DNA of 64,000 bases, taken from Maricurvus nonylphenolicus. GTDB taxonomy: Bacteria > Pseudomonadota > Gammaproteobacteria > Pseudomonadales > Cellvibrionaceae. Below, one piece after another: positions 49,288 to 57,024 of this stretch (position 1 is its first letter; every line of letters starts with the position of its first letter). The DNA is taken from assembly GCF_042854845.1 (NCBI RefSeq), contig NZ_AP031498.1:372001-436000 (forward strand), read 5' to 3'. Both the position numbers and the translations under genes were made by a program. Below the pieces are notes generated by a model, which had not been told where the DNA came from, did no database searches, and saw nothing but the letters and a program-made list of their open reading frames with translations.

Positions 49288-49486
49288 GATTAATTCTCGA
49301 GCGGGTATTTTTTAGTGGGAAATCAATACCGCAATCATAACATGCAAGACCACTTTTTAGCCTGAGCAATATTTAAACGTAATGCTAAAGCGGCGCCAGA
49401 TAAGGCTTAGGGGTACTTATCCACAAGTTGTCCGGAAAGTCATTCAGGGTTTCTGTGAGTAAACTCTACTTGTGAGTAAGCGAGGA

Positions 49487-50644
49487 TTAATTGATCGCTT
49501 TCAGGATAACAAACTTCTTGTTTGAGGCGATTAATTCACAGTTACCAAACAAGCGCTTTAATTGTTGGTGGTAATTCAGATGGCGATTGCCTACTACCCA
49601 CAGTTCCCCTCCAGCCCGAAGTACCCGCTTGGCATCCTTAAACATGCGCCGCGCAATATGATCGCCAACAGTGTGTTGCTGATGGAAAGGAGGGTTGTTC
49701 AAGATGATATCGGCGCTGTTACTGGCAAAGGCATCCAGACAGTTGTCGACATAAAAGTTAGCTTGTTGCTCTGGGTTGTGCCTGTGCATATTTACTTGCG
49801 CACTGGCTACCGCCATATAGGACTCGTCGGTGAAGTGCAGATGTGCCTGTGGGTTGGCCCTGGCAGCCAAAATACCCAGCAGGCCATTACCGCAACCCAA
49901 GTCGATGATATCTTTTTCGCCTTGCTGCTCAGGTAAATGCTGAATAAAAAAGCGACTGCCAATATCCAGTCCGCCCTGTGAAAAGACATTGGCGTGATTG
50001 GTCAGCTTAAGATCAAGCTCAGGCAGTGATAACTCCGAAGGGTAGGGCGAGGTTTTTTGATGGTCTTCGGACTCGGACTGATAGTGACAAAAAACCAGGC
50101 GCGCTTTCTTTTGCGCCAAACTGCTATGACTGGGGCCAACAATATCGCTAAAGGCTTGAATGTCATTCGCGTGCAGGTTCTTGACCATGGCGCAGCCAAT
50201 AATCACGCTCTTGTCGTGCAGCAGGGGTCGTAATCGGTAGAGTTGATCTTCCAGTAATGCCCGGGTTTTGGGAATACGGATAAGCACAAGATCTAATGGC
50301 TTGGGCGGAACCTGCAGGCTGTTGAGCCAATGGATTTGGCTGCTCTCTACTCCATTGGTGCTTAGATTCTCCTTACAGGCCTGGTGGGCAAGGAAAGAAT
50401 CAGAAATAAAGCAGGGATTTAATTGCCTCAACGCTGTTGTGAGCGCACCAAAGGTATCGTTGACAATTGCAGTCGTTGGCTTTTGCTCCAGAAACTCTCT
50501 ATGTTCATCGTATAAATGGTGCAACAGGTATTCATCGGCGGCGTCCCATGCGCGCAGGGACTTTTCCCTGCCCGTGGCTTTGCTGCGTGGAAATCTTTCC
50601 AGAGTAAGTGTTTCTTGAAAAGGAGACTGGAAGTGGATTTCCAT
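49487..50644 (-). CDS. rlmG: 23S rRNA (guanine-1835-N2)-methyltransferase
   Basis: A 385-residue double-domain methyltransferase. The N-terminal inactive-type domain (TLERFPRSK; LRAWDAADEYLLHHL) and the C-terminal SAM domain with VFSQGGLDIGSRFFIQHLP, DLGCGNGLLGILAA and the catalytic NPPFHQQH follow E. coli RlmG (YgjO) closely in order and wording, ending in ...NKKFVILKAI. It methylates G1835 in 23S rRNA. The gene lies divergent from the nas-leader operon. Confidence 0.93.
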   Translation of the reverse strand: MEIHFQSPFQETLTLERFPRSKATGREKSLRAWDAADEYLLHHLYDEHREFLEQKPTTAIVNDTFGALTTALRQLNPCFISDSFLAHQACKENLSTNGVESSQIHWLNSLQVPPKPLDLVLIRIPKTRALLEDQLYRLRPLLHDKSVIIGCAMVKNLHANDIQAFSDIVGPSHSSLAQKKARLVFCHYQSESEDHQKTSPYPSELSLPELDLKLTNHANVFSQGGLDIGSRFFIQHLPEQQGEKDIIDLGCGNGLLGILAARANPQAHLHFTDESYMAVASAQVNMHRHNPEQQANFYVDNCLDAFASNSADIILNNPPFHQQHTVGDHIARRMFKDAKRVLRAGGELWVVGNRHLNYHQQLKRLFGNCELIASNKKFVILKAIN

Positions 50645-50850
50645 AAATAAAACCTGAAATGATGAGCGAGGGCGCGCAAAAGCAGGGCGTATTAGACCCT
50701 CAGCTGGGCGCTAGTTCAAGTTAACTATAGCGTTTACGGCGGTAGTTGTTGGTGCGTACCGTGCCGATGTGGAATTTATTGGTGCAGAAGTACCTAGTGA
50801 TCTTTGCATGTCTTACAGAAAACCCCAGAGAGCATGTTGTTTTAGCAGAC
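50645..50850 (+). promoter_or_regulatory. Upstream region of the nas-type operon with two TTGGTGC half-sites
   Basis: This gene-free stretch lies between rlmG and the sigma-54 promoter. TTGGTGC occurs at 50749-50755 and again at 50779-50785, exactly 30 bp apart. GGTGC is a half of the NtrC consensus (GCACC-N5-GGTGC), and the position 90-125 bp before the promoter start is usual for enhancer sites. The other halves are poor, so binding is only a guess. A short ORF here (50746-50973) is rejected as coding. Confidence 0.4.
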
Positions 50851-50866
50851 TGGCACGCAATGTGCT
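50851..50866 (+). promoter_or_regulatory. Sigma-54 promoter of the nas-leader operon
   Basis: TGGCACGCAATGTGCT matches the -24/-12 consensus (TGGCACG-N4-TTGCA) with GG and GC exactly 10 bp apart; only one key position of the -12 box differs. Transcription would start near 50875, leaving a leader of about 200 nt before the first gene. Confidence 0.75.
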
Positions 50867-50953
50867 CTTCTATGGTTATCCGTTACGCAAAAGATAGATC
50901 GCAGAGAGGAAAGCTATTTAGGTCGCATACCCATACAGCATTCTACCCGGCAA

Positions 50954-51007
50954 GCCTGCAACGACGTAGGTGACCAGGAGTAAATACTAGACCGAGCAAA
51001 GGCGCTC
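50954..51007 (+). promoter_or_regulatory. Tandem hexaloop hairpins: ANTAR (NasR/NasT-type) antiterminator target
   Basis: Hairpin P1 is GCCTGC-AACGAC-GTAGGT (50954-50971) and P2 is GAGC-AAAGGC-GCTC (50994-51007). Both loops have six bases with A at position 1 and G at position 4, the known ANTAR recognition pattern. The linker is 22 nt. The 3' part of P2 (GGC and GCTC) is also the 5' arm of the terminator at 51001, so P2 and the terminator exclude one another. An ANTAR protein bound here would allow read-through. Confidence 0.8.
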
Positions 51008-51046
51008 ACAAGTAACCAGCAATGGTTGTCTTGTGGGCGCCTTTTT
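51001..51046 (+). terminator. Leader terminator (attenuator) of the nas-type operon
   Basis: GGCGCTCACAAG pairs with CTTGTGGGCGCC over 12 bp (one G-T), with an inner AACCA / TGGTT stem, and is followed by TTTTTGTTTTT. It lies between the promoter and the first coding region and would end transcription by default. Confidence 0.9.
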
Positions 51047-51082
51047 GTTTTTGGGCTGATGCAACTGTCCGCTAAATACATT

Positions 51083-53116
51083 ATGAACAGTGTTTGTTTG
51101 GCCATTCCAGAGGGTGATAAGCCAGAAGCCATTGAGGCATGCGTTGCCAGTGATAGTGCAGCTGCTCTGCAGGTGTTGGTCATTGGCAGCGGCCCGGTAG
51201 GTGTGCGTGTGGCCAATGAAATATTGGATAGAACGCCATATGCACGGGTGCACTTGTTCAGTAATGAGCCTTTTCAGCCCTATAACCGCGTACAGCTGTC
51301 GTCTCTGTTGGCTGGAGAGGTATCGCCAACAGATATTGAGTTGCCGTTACCGGTAGTTAAACACCAGCATCGTTTCACGTTCAGCATTGCGGCTGTTACA
51401 GCCATACATCCTGGTGAAAAGCGCATTGAGGATGCAATAGGCAATGTGCACAGTTATGACAAGTTAATTATTGCTACAGGGGCTCGCGCCCATGTGCCGC
51501 ATATTCCCGGTATCAATCATCAGGGTGTGTATACCTTTCGAAATTTAAAAGATGCCGAATCTCTCTATGGACGTGTAGCACGTTCTCGTCACATGGTTGT
51601 TGTGGGTGGTGGTTTATTGGGGTTGGAAGCCGCTCGAGGGCTGCTGCGTTTTAATACGATGGTCACTCTGATTCAGCAAGGTAGCCACCTAATGAATCGG
51701 CAGTTGGATGAAGAGTCAGCAGCCAATCTTCAGCACCAGGTGGAAGCTCTGGGCATTAGAGTTATTACCAATGCCGGTGTTCGAGAAATTCTGGGGGACA
51801 GCCGTGTTACTGGCGTTAAAACCCGTAGCGGTGAGCTGATCAGTTGCGACACTGTGCTCTTGTGTGCAGGTATCAAACCTAATGTTGAGCTTGCACGGGA
51901 GGCGCGCCTGCAAGTGGCCAATGGCATTGTTGTTGATGACAACATGCAAACCAGTAGCCCGGATATCTATGCCATAGGTGAATGCAGTGAACATCAAGGA
52001 GTGACCTATGGCTTGGTAAACCCTGGCTATGAGCAGGCATCGGTAGTTGCCGATCGCATCAGTGGTGGCCATGCCTGCTATAGCGGTACTCAAACCGTTA
52101 GTCGCCTGAAGGTTGTGGGCGAACAGGTTGTAAGCTTTGGCGAGGTTGCTGATATACGCCAGCGCCCTATGCAACAAATTTTGGTTCATCGAAATACCAA
52201 GCAGAACATTTACCGCAAGATAATCATCCATAAAGGCGCCGTGATCGGCGCTCTAGGTACTGGCGCGTGGCCTGAGAGTGGCCGTCTGCAGGAAGCTTAT
52301 AAATCAGGGCGACATATCTGGCGTTGGCAACAGCTGTTGTTTATTGCTACAGGAAGATTATGGCCATTCAAAAATGCTGATGATGTTCGCAAGTGGCCGG
52401 CATCTGCCATTGTTTGCCAGTGTAATGGGGTTACTCAAGGGGCTCTCAATGAAGCCTGCGCCTCTCTTGCGGTATCCGGCCAACCTTCGGTTTCTTGTTT
52501 AGGTGCTGCTACCGGTGCAGGGATGGTGTGTGGTTCCTGCAAGCCGTTGTTGAGTCAGATGCTGGGCGATGGCGCTAAGTTGGAGAAGAGCCAGGGCTGG
52601 TTGTGGTTACTCGTTGGCAGTTTGCTAGCGCTGGCCATAACCTCACTGCAACTGCTTATGCCAGAGGCCAAGGTTGCAGACAGTGTGCAGGCCGATCGTT
52701 GGTTTGAATCCATATGGAATGACAAGTTCTGGAAGCAGGTCACCGGGTTTAGCTTGTTGGGGATGACCATTATTGGGTTACTGATGTCCCTGCGCAAACG
52801 GCTTGGTTTTACCTGGATGGGTAAGTTTGGCTACTGGCGTTTACTGCATAGTTTTCTCGGTGTCGCTTGCGCGGCAATGCTGATTTTTCACACTGGATTT
52901 CATTTAGGCGAAAACCTAAATCAATTACTGATGCTGAGTTTTGTGGGCGTGTTGGTGTTAGGGGCAACGGCGGGTGCAGTCACGGGCTTGCTGCATCGCT
53001 TACCTGCTGCTCAGGCTCAAACGATTCAGAAAAGCTTAAATTATTTGCATATTGTCATCGCCTGGCCATTACCGGCTTTATTGGCGGCACATATCTTTAG
53101 TGTCTATTACTTTTAG
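51083..53116 (+). CDS. NirB-like FAD/[2Fe-2S] oxidoreductase fused to a di-haem-b membrane domain
   Basis: The frame opens at 51026 inside the terminator, so the ATG at 51083 (677 residues) is preferred; 51059 is possible. Residues 30-390 resemble the NirB/rubredoxin reductase FAD-NAD part (VIGSGPVGV near 33, VVGGGLLGLEAARG near 173). A BFD-type [2Fe-2S] part follows (CQC near 445, CGSC near 483). The C-terminus has about five TM helices. Two of them carry His pairs 14 apart, His589/His603 and His656/His670, as in ferric reductase/NOX proteins that hold two stacked b haems. It would pass NAD(P)H electrons across the membrane. No sirohaem domain is present. Confidence 0.78.
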   Translation: MNSVCLAIPEGDKPEAIEACVASDSAAALQVLVIGSGPVGVRVANEILDRTPYARVHLFSNEPFQPYNRVQLSSLLAGEVSPTDIELPLPVVKHQHRFTFSIAAVTAIHPGEKRIEDAIGNVHSYDKLIIATGARAHVPHIPGINHQGVYTFRNLKDAESLYGRVARSRHMVVVGGGLLGLEAARGLLRFNTMVTLIQQGSHLMNRQLDEESAANLQHQVEALGIRVITNAGVREILGDSRVTGVKTRSGELISCDTVLLCAGIKPNVELAREARLQVANGIVVDDNMQTSSPDIYAIGECSEHQGVTYGLVNPGYEQASVVADRISGGHACYSGTQTVSRLKVVGEQVVSFGEVADIRQRPMQQILVHRNTKQNIYRKIIIHKGAVIGALGTGAWPESGRLQEAYKSGRHIWRWQQLLFIATGRLWPFKNADDVRKWPASAIVCQCNGVTQGALNEACASLAVSGQPSVSCLGAATGAGMVCGSCKPLLSQMLGDGAKLEKSQGWLWLLVGSLLALAITSLQLLMPEAKVADSVQADRWFESIWNDKFWKQVTGFSLLGMTIIGLLMSLRKRLGFTWMGKFGYWRLLHSFLGVACAAMLIFHTGFHLGENLNQLLMLSFVGVLVLGATAGAVTGLLHRLPAAQAQTIQKSLNYLHIVIAWPLPALLAAHIFSVYYF

Positions 53117-53131
53117 TCGCCGGGTGATCTA

Positions 53132-54451
53132 GTGAAGAAAACAGTTTGGTTTGTTTGGATAATCATGACCCTGGCAATTGCCGGTTATTTCGCTTACGTC
53201 ATGGTGGTGGCAGAAGATAAACAGGAAATCTTAATTGGTGATGCCAGCCATGGCCACTTTCAAATCGAGCTGTCGTGTAATGCCTGTCATACCGACGCAT
53301 TCGGTGGTGGAGAGGTTATTCAGACTGCTTGTGAAGGTTGCCATGCAGAAGAATTAAAAGAGGCGCACGATTCTCATCCGCGGAAGAAATTTACCGATCC
53401 TCGAAATGCAGATCGTTTAGAAATTATGGACGCACGTCAGTGTGTCACTTGTCATACCGAACATCAAAAAGAGCAAACTCATCCCATGGGGGTGACCGTG
53501 CCGGACGATTACTGTTACCACTGCCATAAAGATGTGGGTGAAGAGCGGGAGAGTCACAAGGATTTGGCTTTTGACTCCTGTGCCAGTGCGGGATGCCATA
53601 ACTACCACGACAACCGTGCCCTCTATGAGAGTTTCCTGGTTGATAACTCTGGGGGTGAATGGCTTAAGGAAATTGCAACCTTGCCGTCAGCCAATCATGC
53701 AGCGAAAACGGCGAAAGTAAAATCCTATAAACCCTCTCCAGAGATAGATGAGGGCAAACAGGCTGCTCACCCGGATATTGCTAGTGAGTGGTTAGCTAGC
53801 GCCCATGGACAATCGGATATTGGTTGTAGCGGTTGCCATACAGAAAAGTCCGACCAGCAATGGATAGAAAAGCCTGGCATAGAGCAATGCCAAAGCTGTC
53901 ACCAGCAAGAGGCTAAAGGATTTTTGTCGGGTAAACATGGTATGCGTTTAGCTGCATCTCTATCAGCTATGACGCCTTCGCAGTCAGAGTTACCATTTAA
54001 AACCACGGCTATGCATACAGAGCAGGGATGCATCAGTTGTCATGGCGCCCATGATTTCAATACTCAGCGTGCCGCCGTCGAGGCCTGTTTGGGGTGCCAT
54101 AACGACGAGCACAGCCAGAACTTTATGCAATCACCCCATGGCCAGCTGGCTATTGATGCCTGGAATCTAGAGGCGGGACAGGAAAGTGCTGTTACTTGTG
54201 CAACATGCCATATGCCAAAACTGGTTCATAAGACAAAAGGCAAAGAGGCAAAAGTTCGTGTCGAACATAACCAGAATGCCGTGTTGCGACCCAATGAGAA
54301 AATGATACGACCCGTTTGCATGCAATGCCACAGTTTGGAATTTTCCATTGATGCGCTGGCATCTCCGGAATTGATAAAAAACAATTTCAGCGGCAAGCCT
54401 ACATTACATGTGCCGTCAGTAGATTGGGCAAAAGAACGAGTAAAAGAGTGA
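53132..54451 (+). CDS. Membrane-anchored multihaem c-type cytochrome (11 haem motifs)
   Basis: A 439-residue protein from GTG with an N-terminal TM anchor (about 5-26), the rest periplasmic. Ten CxxCH motifs lie at 49, 67, 104, 128, 232, 253, 300, 319, 356 and 396, plus one CX4CH at 150 (CASAGCH). The first half resembles cytochrome c3-type; the second (CISCHGAHDF, CATCHMP) recalls the octahaem nitrite/hydroxylamine enzymes, but no CxxCK active-site motif is present. It is probably an electron carrier that takes electrons from the upstream membrane flavoprotein (15 bp away). Confidence 0.88.
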   Translation: MKKTVWFVWIIMTLAIAGYFAYVMVVAEDKQEILIGDASHGHFQIELSCNACHTDAFGGGEVIQTACEGCHAEELKEAHDSHPRKKFTDPRNADRLEIMDARQCVTCHTEHQKEQTHPMGVTVPDDYCYHCHKDVGEERESHKDLAFDSCASAGCHNYHDNRALYESFLVDNSGGEWLKEIATLPSANHAAKTAKVKSYKPSPEIDEGKQAAHPDIASEWLASAHGQSDIGCSGCHTEKSDQQWIEKPGIEQCQSCHQQEAKGFLSGKHGMRLAASLSAMTPSQSELPFKTTAMHTEQGCISCHGAHDFNTQRAAVEACLGCHNDEHSQNFMQSPHGQLAIDAWNLEAGQESAVTCATCHMPKLVHKTKGKEAKVRVEHNQNAVLRPNEKMIRPVCMQCHSLEFSIDALASPELIKNNFSGKPTLHVPSVDWAKERVKE

Positions 54452-54482
54452 AAAGATTTTAATCGACCGTGAGGAAGCAAGC

Positions 54483-55052
54483 ATGAAAAAACTGTTAATG
54501 ACCTCGGCAGTAGCCGTAGCTGTATTGGGTTTAACTGGTTGTGGGGAGCCGGAAACTAAAGGCATCGAACCGAGTAAATACACTGACTCGTTGTTCGCTG
54601 TGATGAAGGCTGACCGCACCAATTACACCAAGTTGGTTGTTAAGCGTTTGGGGCCTGCCGGCGCTGGCGTTGTTAAACCAGACGAGCATTGGCAGGATAT
54701 TGAAAATGGTACTTTGTTGCCTGCACAGATGTTCCGTGCCGGGGCAGAAGCCGTTGCCGATATGACTGACGATTTCACCTATTCATTGCAGTCTATCTGG
54801 CCTATCAATAGCCAAAATGCACCGAAAACCAAAATGGAAAAAGAGGGGCTGGAGTTTATCGCCGCTAATCCAGGTGAAAACTTCTACGGTGAAGAAACCT
54901 TAGGGGATACCACTTACTTTACTGCGGTTTATCCGGATGTTGCCGTTTCTGATGCCTGTACGTCATGTCATAACGAGCACAAGGATTCGCCCAAAGATGA
55001 TTTCCAGTTGGGTGAAGTGATGGGTGGTGTTGTTATTCGTGTTCCACTTTAA
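54483..55052 (+). CDS. DUF3365 (Tll0287-like) single-haem lipoprotein
   Basis: A 189-residue protein, with GAGG before the ATG. The signal peptide ends in a lipobox (LTGC, Cys20). One haem motif, CTSCH, lies near residue 158, followed by NEHKDSPKDDFQLGEVMGGVVI, the hallmark of the DUF3365 domain. These are small PAS-like haem proteins, thought to sense or carry electrons. It is 31 bp after the multihaem gene and shares its operon. Confidence 0.82.
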   Translation: MKKLLMTSAVAVAVLGLTGCGEPETKGIEPSKYTDSLFAVMKADRTNYTKLVVKRLGPAGAGVVKPDEHWQDIENGTLLPAQMFRAGAEAVADMTDDFTYSLQSIWPINSQNAPKTKMEKEGLEFIAANPGENFYGEETLGDTTYFTAVYPDVAVSDACTSCHNEHKDSPKDDFQLGEVMGGVVIRVPL

Positions 55053-55094
55053 GCCTTAGCTTACATTCACAAAGATAATCAATAAGGAGTAGAT

Positions 55095-55451
55095 ATGCCC
55101 TCTAATAGCTTTTGTGTAGTTTTCAAAGTGGCAGCGCTAGTGCTCTTGTTAAGTGCATGCAGTGACCAGGGGCAGAACAAGGAGGTTCAATCGACCATGT
55201 CTGATGCCCTGGTGCAGGGTGAAACCTTGTATAAGCAAAATTGCAAGGTCTGTCATGCCCAAGGTATTAATGGCGCCCCTATTCTGGGGAATAAAAAAAT
55301 GTGGGGACCTCGTATGACTAAAGGTGCAGATGCGTTGGCAGCTAACGCTGTCGCTGGTGTTGGTCTGATGCCAGCTAAAGGCGGCAAGGATCACCTTTCA
55401 GATGCTGAGATTCGATTGGTCGTTGATTATTACCTCTATAAATTACAGTAA
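55095..55451 (+). CDS. Class I cytochrome c lipoprotein (c5-like)
   Basis: A 118-residue protein with GGAG before its ATG. A lipobox (LSAC, about Cys22) ends the signal peptide. The haem motif is CKVCH (about 51) and the Met ligand sits in GLMPAKGG (about 94). Small membrane-attached c5-type cytochromes accept electrons from multihaem proteins or hand them to terminal oxidases. It lies between the DUF3365 and haemoglobin genes. Confidence 0.87.
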   Translation: MPSNSFCVVFKVAALVLLLSACSDQGQNKEVQSTMSDALVQGETLYKQNCKVCHAQGINGAPILGNKKMWGPRMTKGADALAANAVAGVGLMPAKGGKDHLSDAEIRLVVDYYLYKLQ

Positions 55452-55506
55452 ACCGTGAACAATATTTTCAAACTAACCGTTTTTGAAATAACAACCTGAG
55501 AAGGAA

Positions 55507-55881
55507 GTGATTATGTCTATCTATGAAAAAATTGGTGGTGCGCCAGCTGTTGATGCAGCAGTGGATATTTTCTACCGTAAAGTCCTGGCTGATGATCGTA
55601 TTAACGAATTCTTCGATACTGTGGATATGGAAGGCCAGCACCTTAAGCAGAAGGCTTTTCTGACCATGGCGTTTGGTGGACCAAACAATTACACTGGCAA
55701 AGATATGCGAGCAGCCCACAAACATATGAAGTTGAACGAAGGGCATTTCAATGCTGTGGCTGAAAATCTGGTCGAAACACTTAAAGAGTTGAGTGTTCCC
55801 CAGGAGTACATTGATGAAATTATCGCTGTGTGCCTGAGCGTGAAAGACGATGTGTTAAACGTTGAACCTGCTGAGGCATAA
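55507..55881 (+). CDS. Group I truncated haemoglobin
   Basis: A 124-residue cytoplasmic globin close to Synechocystis GlbN: MSIYEKIGGAPAVDAAVDIFY (Tyr B10), KAFLTMAFGG, and proximal His in MRAAHKHM. At E10, where Synechocystis has His, a Lys stands; E7 is Gln. Group I truncated globins dioxygenate NO and bind nitrite/hydroxylamine. A strong GAAGGA precedes the ATG. Its next gene is a reductase that could re-reduce it, so NO removal during nitrate use is plausible. Confidence 0.92.
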   Translation: MIMSIYEKIGGAPAVDAAVDIFYRKVLADDRINEFFDTVDMEGQHLKQKAFLTMAFGGPNNYTGKDMRAAHKHMKLNEGHFNAVAENLVETLKELSVPQEYIDEIIAVCLSVKDDVLNVEPAEA

Positions 55882-55917
55882 GCTTTTCTCATTAAGAATT
55901 GGCAGTAAGAGAAACTT

Positions 55918-56883
55918 ATGACCGTTATTCAGTTTCAGGGTGAGTCTGTAACCCTGACCGAGGGGGAATCGGTACTTGATGGTTTGCTGCGTCAGGGCCA
56001 CCAGATTCCCCATGGATGCCGTGCCGGTGTATGCCAATCCTGCGTTGTTGAGGCTGCGGAAGGTGACAATGTCTCCTCAGCTCAAGCAGGATTAAGTGAC
56101 AATCAGGTACGATTAAATCAGTTTTTAAGTTGTCAGTGTATTCCGCGTGAATCACTATCCGTTAATCTGGTCGATATCAACGAGCAAAAAACGCCTGCAC
56201 AAGTGGTCGATAAAAGCTGGTTGAGTGATCAGGTGATTCGCTTGCGCTTAAAGGCGAGCCTGAGTTATTTCCCTGGGCAGTATGTCACCTTATGGAAGGA
56301 CGAGGCTATTGCGCGAAGCTACTCGTTGGCAAGTGTCGATGCGGATGGATTTCTCGAATTTCATATACGCCATTACCCGGAGGGTGTTTTTAGCAGTTGG
56401 GTTGCTGAGGCATTGAACGTTGGAGAAACTTTGTATCTGCAAGGGCCCATGGGGAAATGCTTTTACAGTGCAGAGCCCTCTCAGCCGTTACTGTTAGCGG
56501 CTATTGGTACGGGGCTGGCGCCGGTTTATGGCATTTTACGGGATGCATTAAGTCAGTTTCACAATGGGCCAATTACTTTGGTGATTGGAGCCAAAGATAC
56601 TACAGGGCTTTATCTTATTGATGAGTTAATGGAAATCGCGCGTCGACACGATAATGTCAGTATCCATATTGTCGCTCAGCAAGAGGCTGGGGTTGAGGCG
56701 CCTGTTCAGGTAGGTGATATCTACCAATATATCAAAGGGCTATTACCGGATATGAATGGCTACCGTGTTTTCCTCTGTGGTGCCGAGAGCTTTGTGACCA
56801 AGATGCGTAAGCAGTGTTTCCTGGCTGGTGCCGGTATGAGTGCTATTTCGGCAGATGTGTTTTTGCATTTTGCTGATGACTAA
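55918..56883 (+). CDS. 2Fe-2S ferredoxin/FAD/NAD(P) oxidoreductase
   Basis: A 321-residue protein: plant-type [2Fe-2S] ferredoxin domain (CRAGVCQSC near 38 and CQC near 77), FAD domain (RSYSLAS, FPGQYVTLW), NAD domain (GTGLAPVYG). The order equals that of phenol/benzoate-type reductase components. Placed 36 bp after the truncated haemoglobin, it is the best candidate to keep that globin reduced. No oxygenase partner is near. Confidence 0.88.
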   Translation: MTVIQFQGESVTLTEGESVLDGLLRQGHQIPHGCRAGVCQSCVVEAAEGDNVSSAQAGLSDNQVRLNQFLSCQCIPRESLSVNLVDINEQKTPAQVVDKSWLSDQVIRLRLKASLSYFPGQYVTLWKDEAIARSYSLASVDADGFLEFHIRHYPEGVFSSWVAEALNVGETLYLQGPMGKCFYSAEPSQPLLLAAIGTGLAPVYGILRDALSQFHNGPITLVIGAKDTTGLYLIDELMEIARRHDNVSIHIVAQQEAGVEAPVQVGDIYQYIKGLLPDMNGYRVFLCGAESFVTKMRKQCFLAGAGMSAISADVFLHFADD

Positions 56884-56933
56884 TTATTTTTGACCAGAAG
56901 TCCTGTTCCTTACTCGCGTTATCCGCAAAGCTA

Positions 56934-57024
56934 TTCCGGCTGGCTTTGCAAAACACGCAGTAGCCATCCATGGCGCTCGTCGAAGGCGTCCCTGCCTTCG
57001 ACGGTTTTACAAAGCCAACCGGAA
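56934..57024. repeat. Compound inverted-repeat element between the two nitrate operons
   Basis: A 21-base arm at 56934-56954 pairs with 57004-57024 with two mismatches. Inside, CGTCGAAGGC (56978-56987) and GCCTTCGACG (56994-57003) form a perfect 10-bp stem with a 6-base loop. The whole makes a long stem-loop with a 23-base bulge. It lies between the reductase stop and the second sigma-54 promoter and may stabilise or end the first transcript, or be a small mobile palindrome. Confidence 0.8.

Noticed and set aside
49417..49425. TTATCCACA, a perfect DnaA box between the CitE-like gene and rlmG
   Set aside because: Only one was found here, without an AT-rich element or dnaA/gidA nearby. TTATNCACA is expected about twice by chance in both strands of 64 kb.
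50746..50973. 75-residue frame upstream of the nas-type leader
   Set aside because: It covers the sigma-54 promoter and the first hexaloop hairpin and has no ribosome-binding site or family pattern.
53132..54451. Multihaem protein as NrfA nitrite reductase
   Set aside because: NrfA has five haems with one CxxCK; this protein has eleven His-type motifs and a membrane anchor.
55918..56883. Reductase as component of an aromatic oxygenase
   Set aside because: The domain order fits, but no oxygenase subunits are near, and the neighbour is a truncated haemoglobin.
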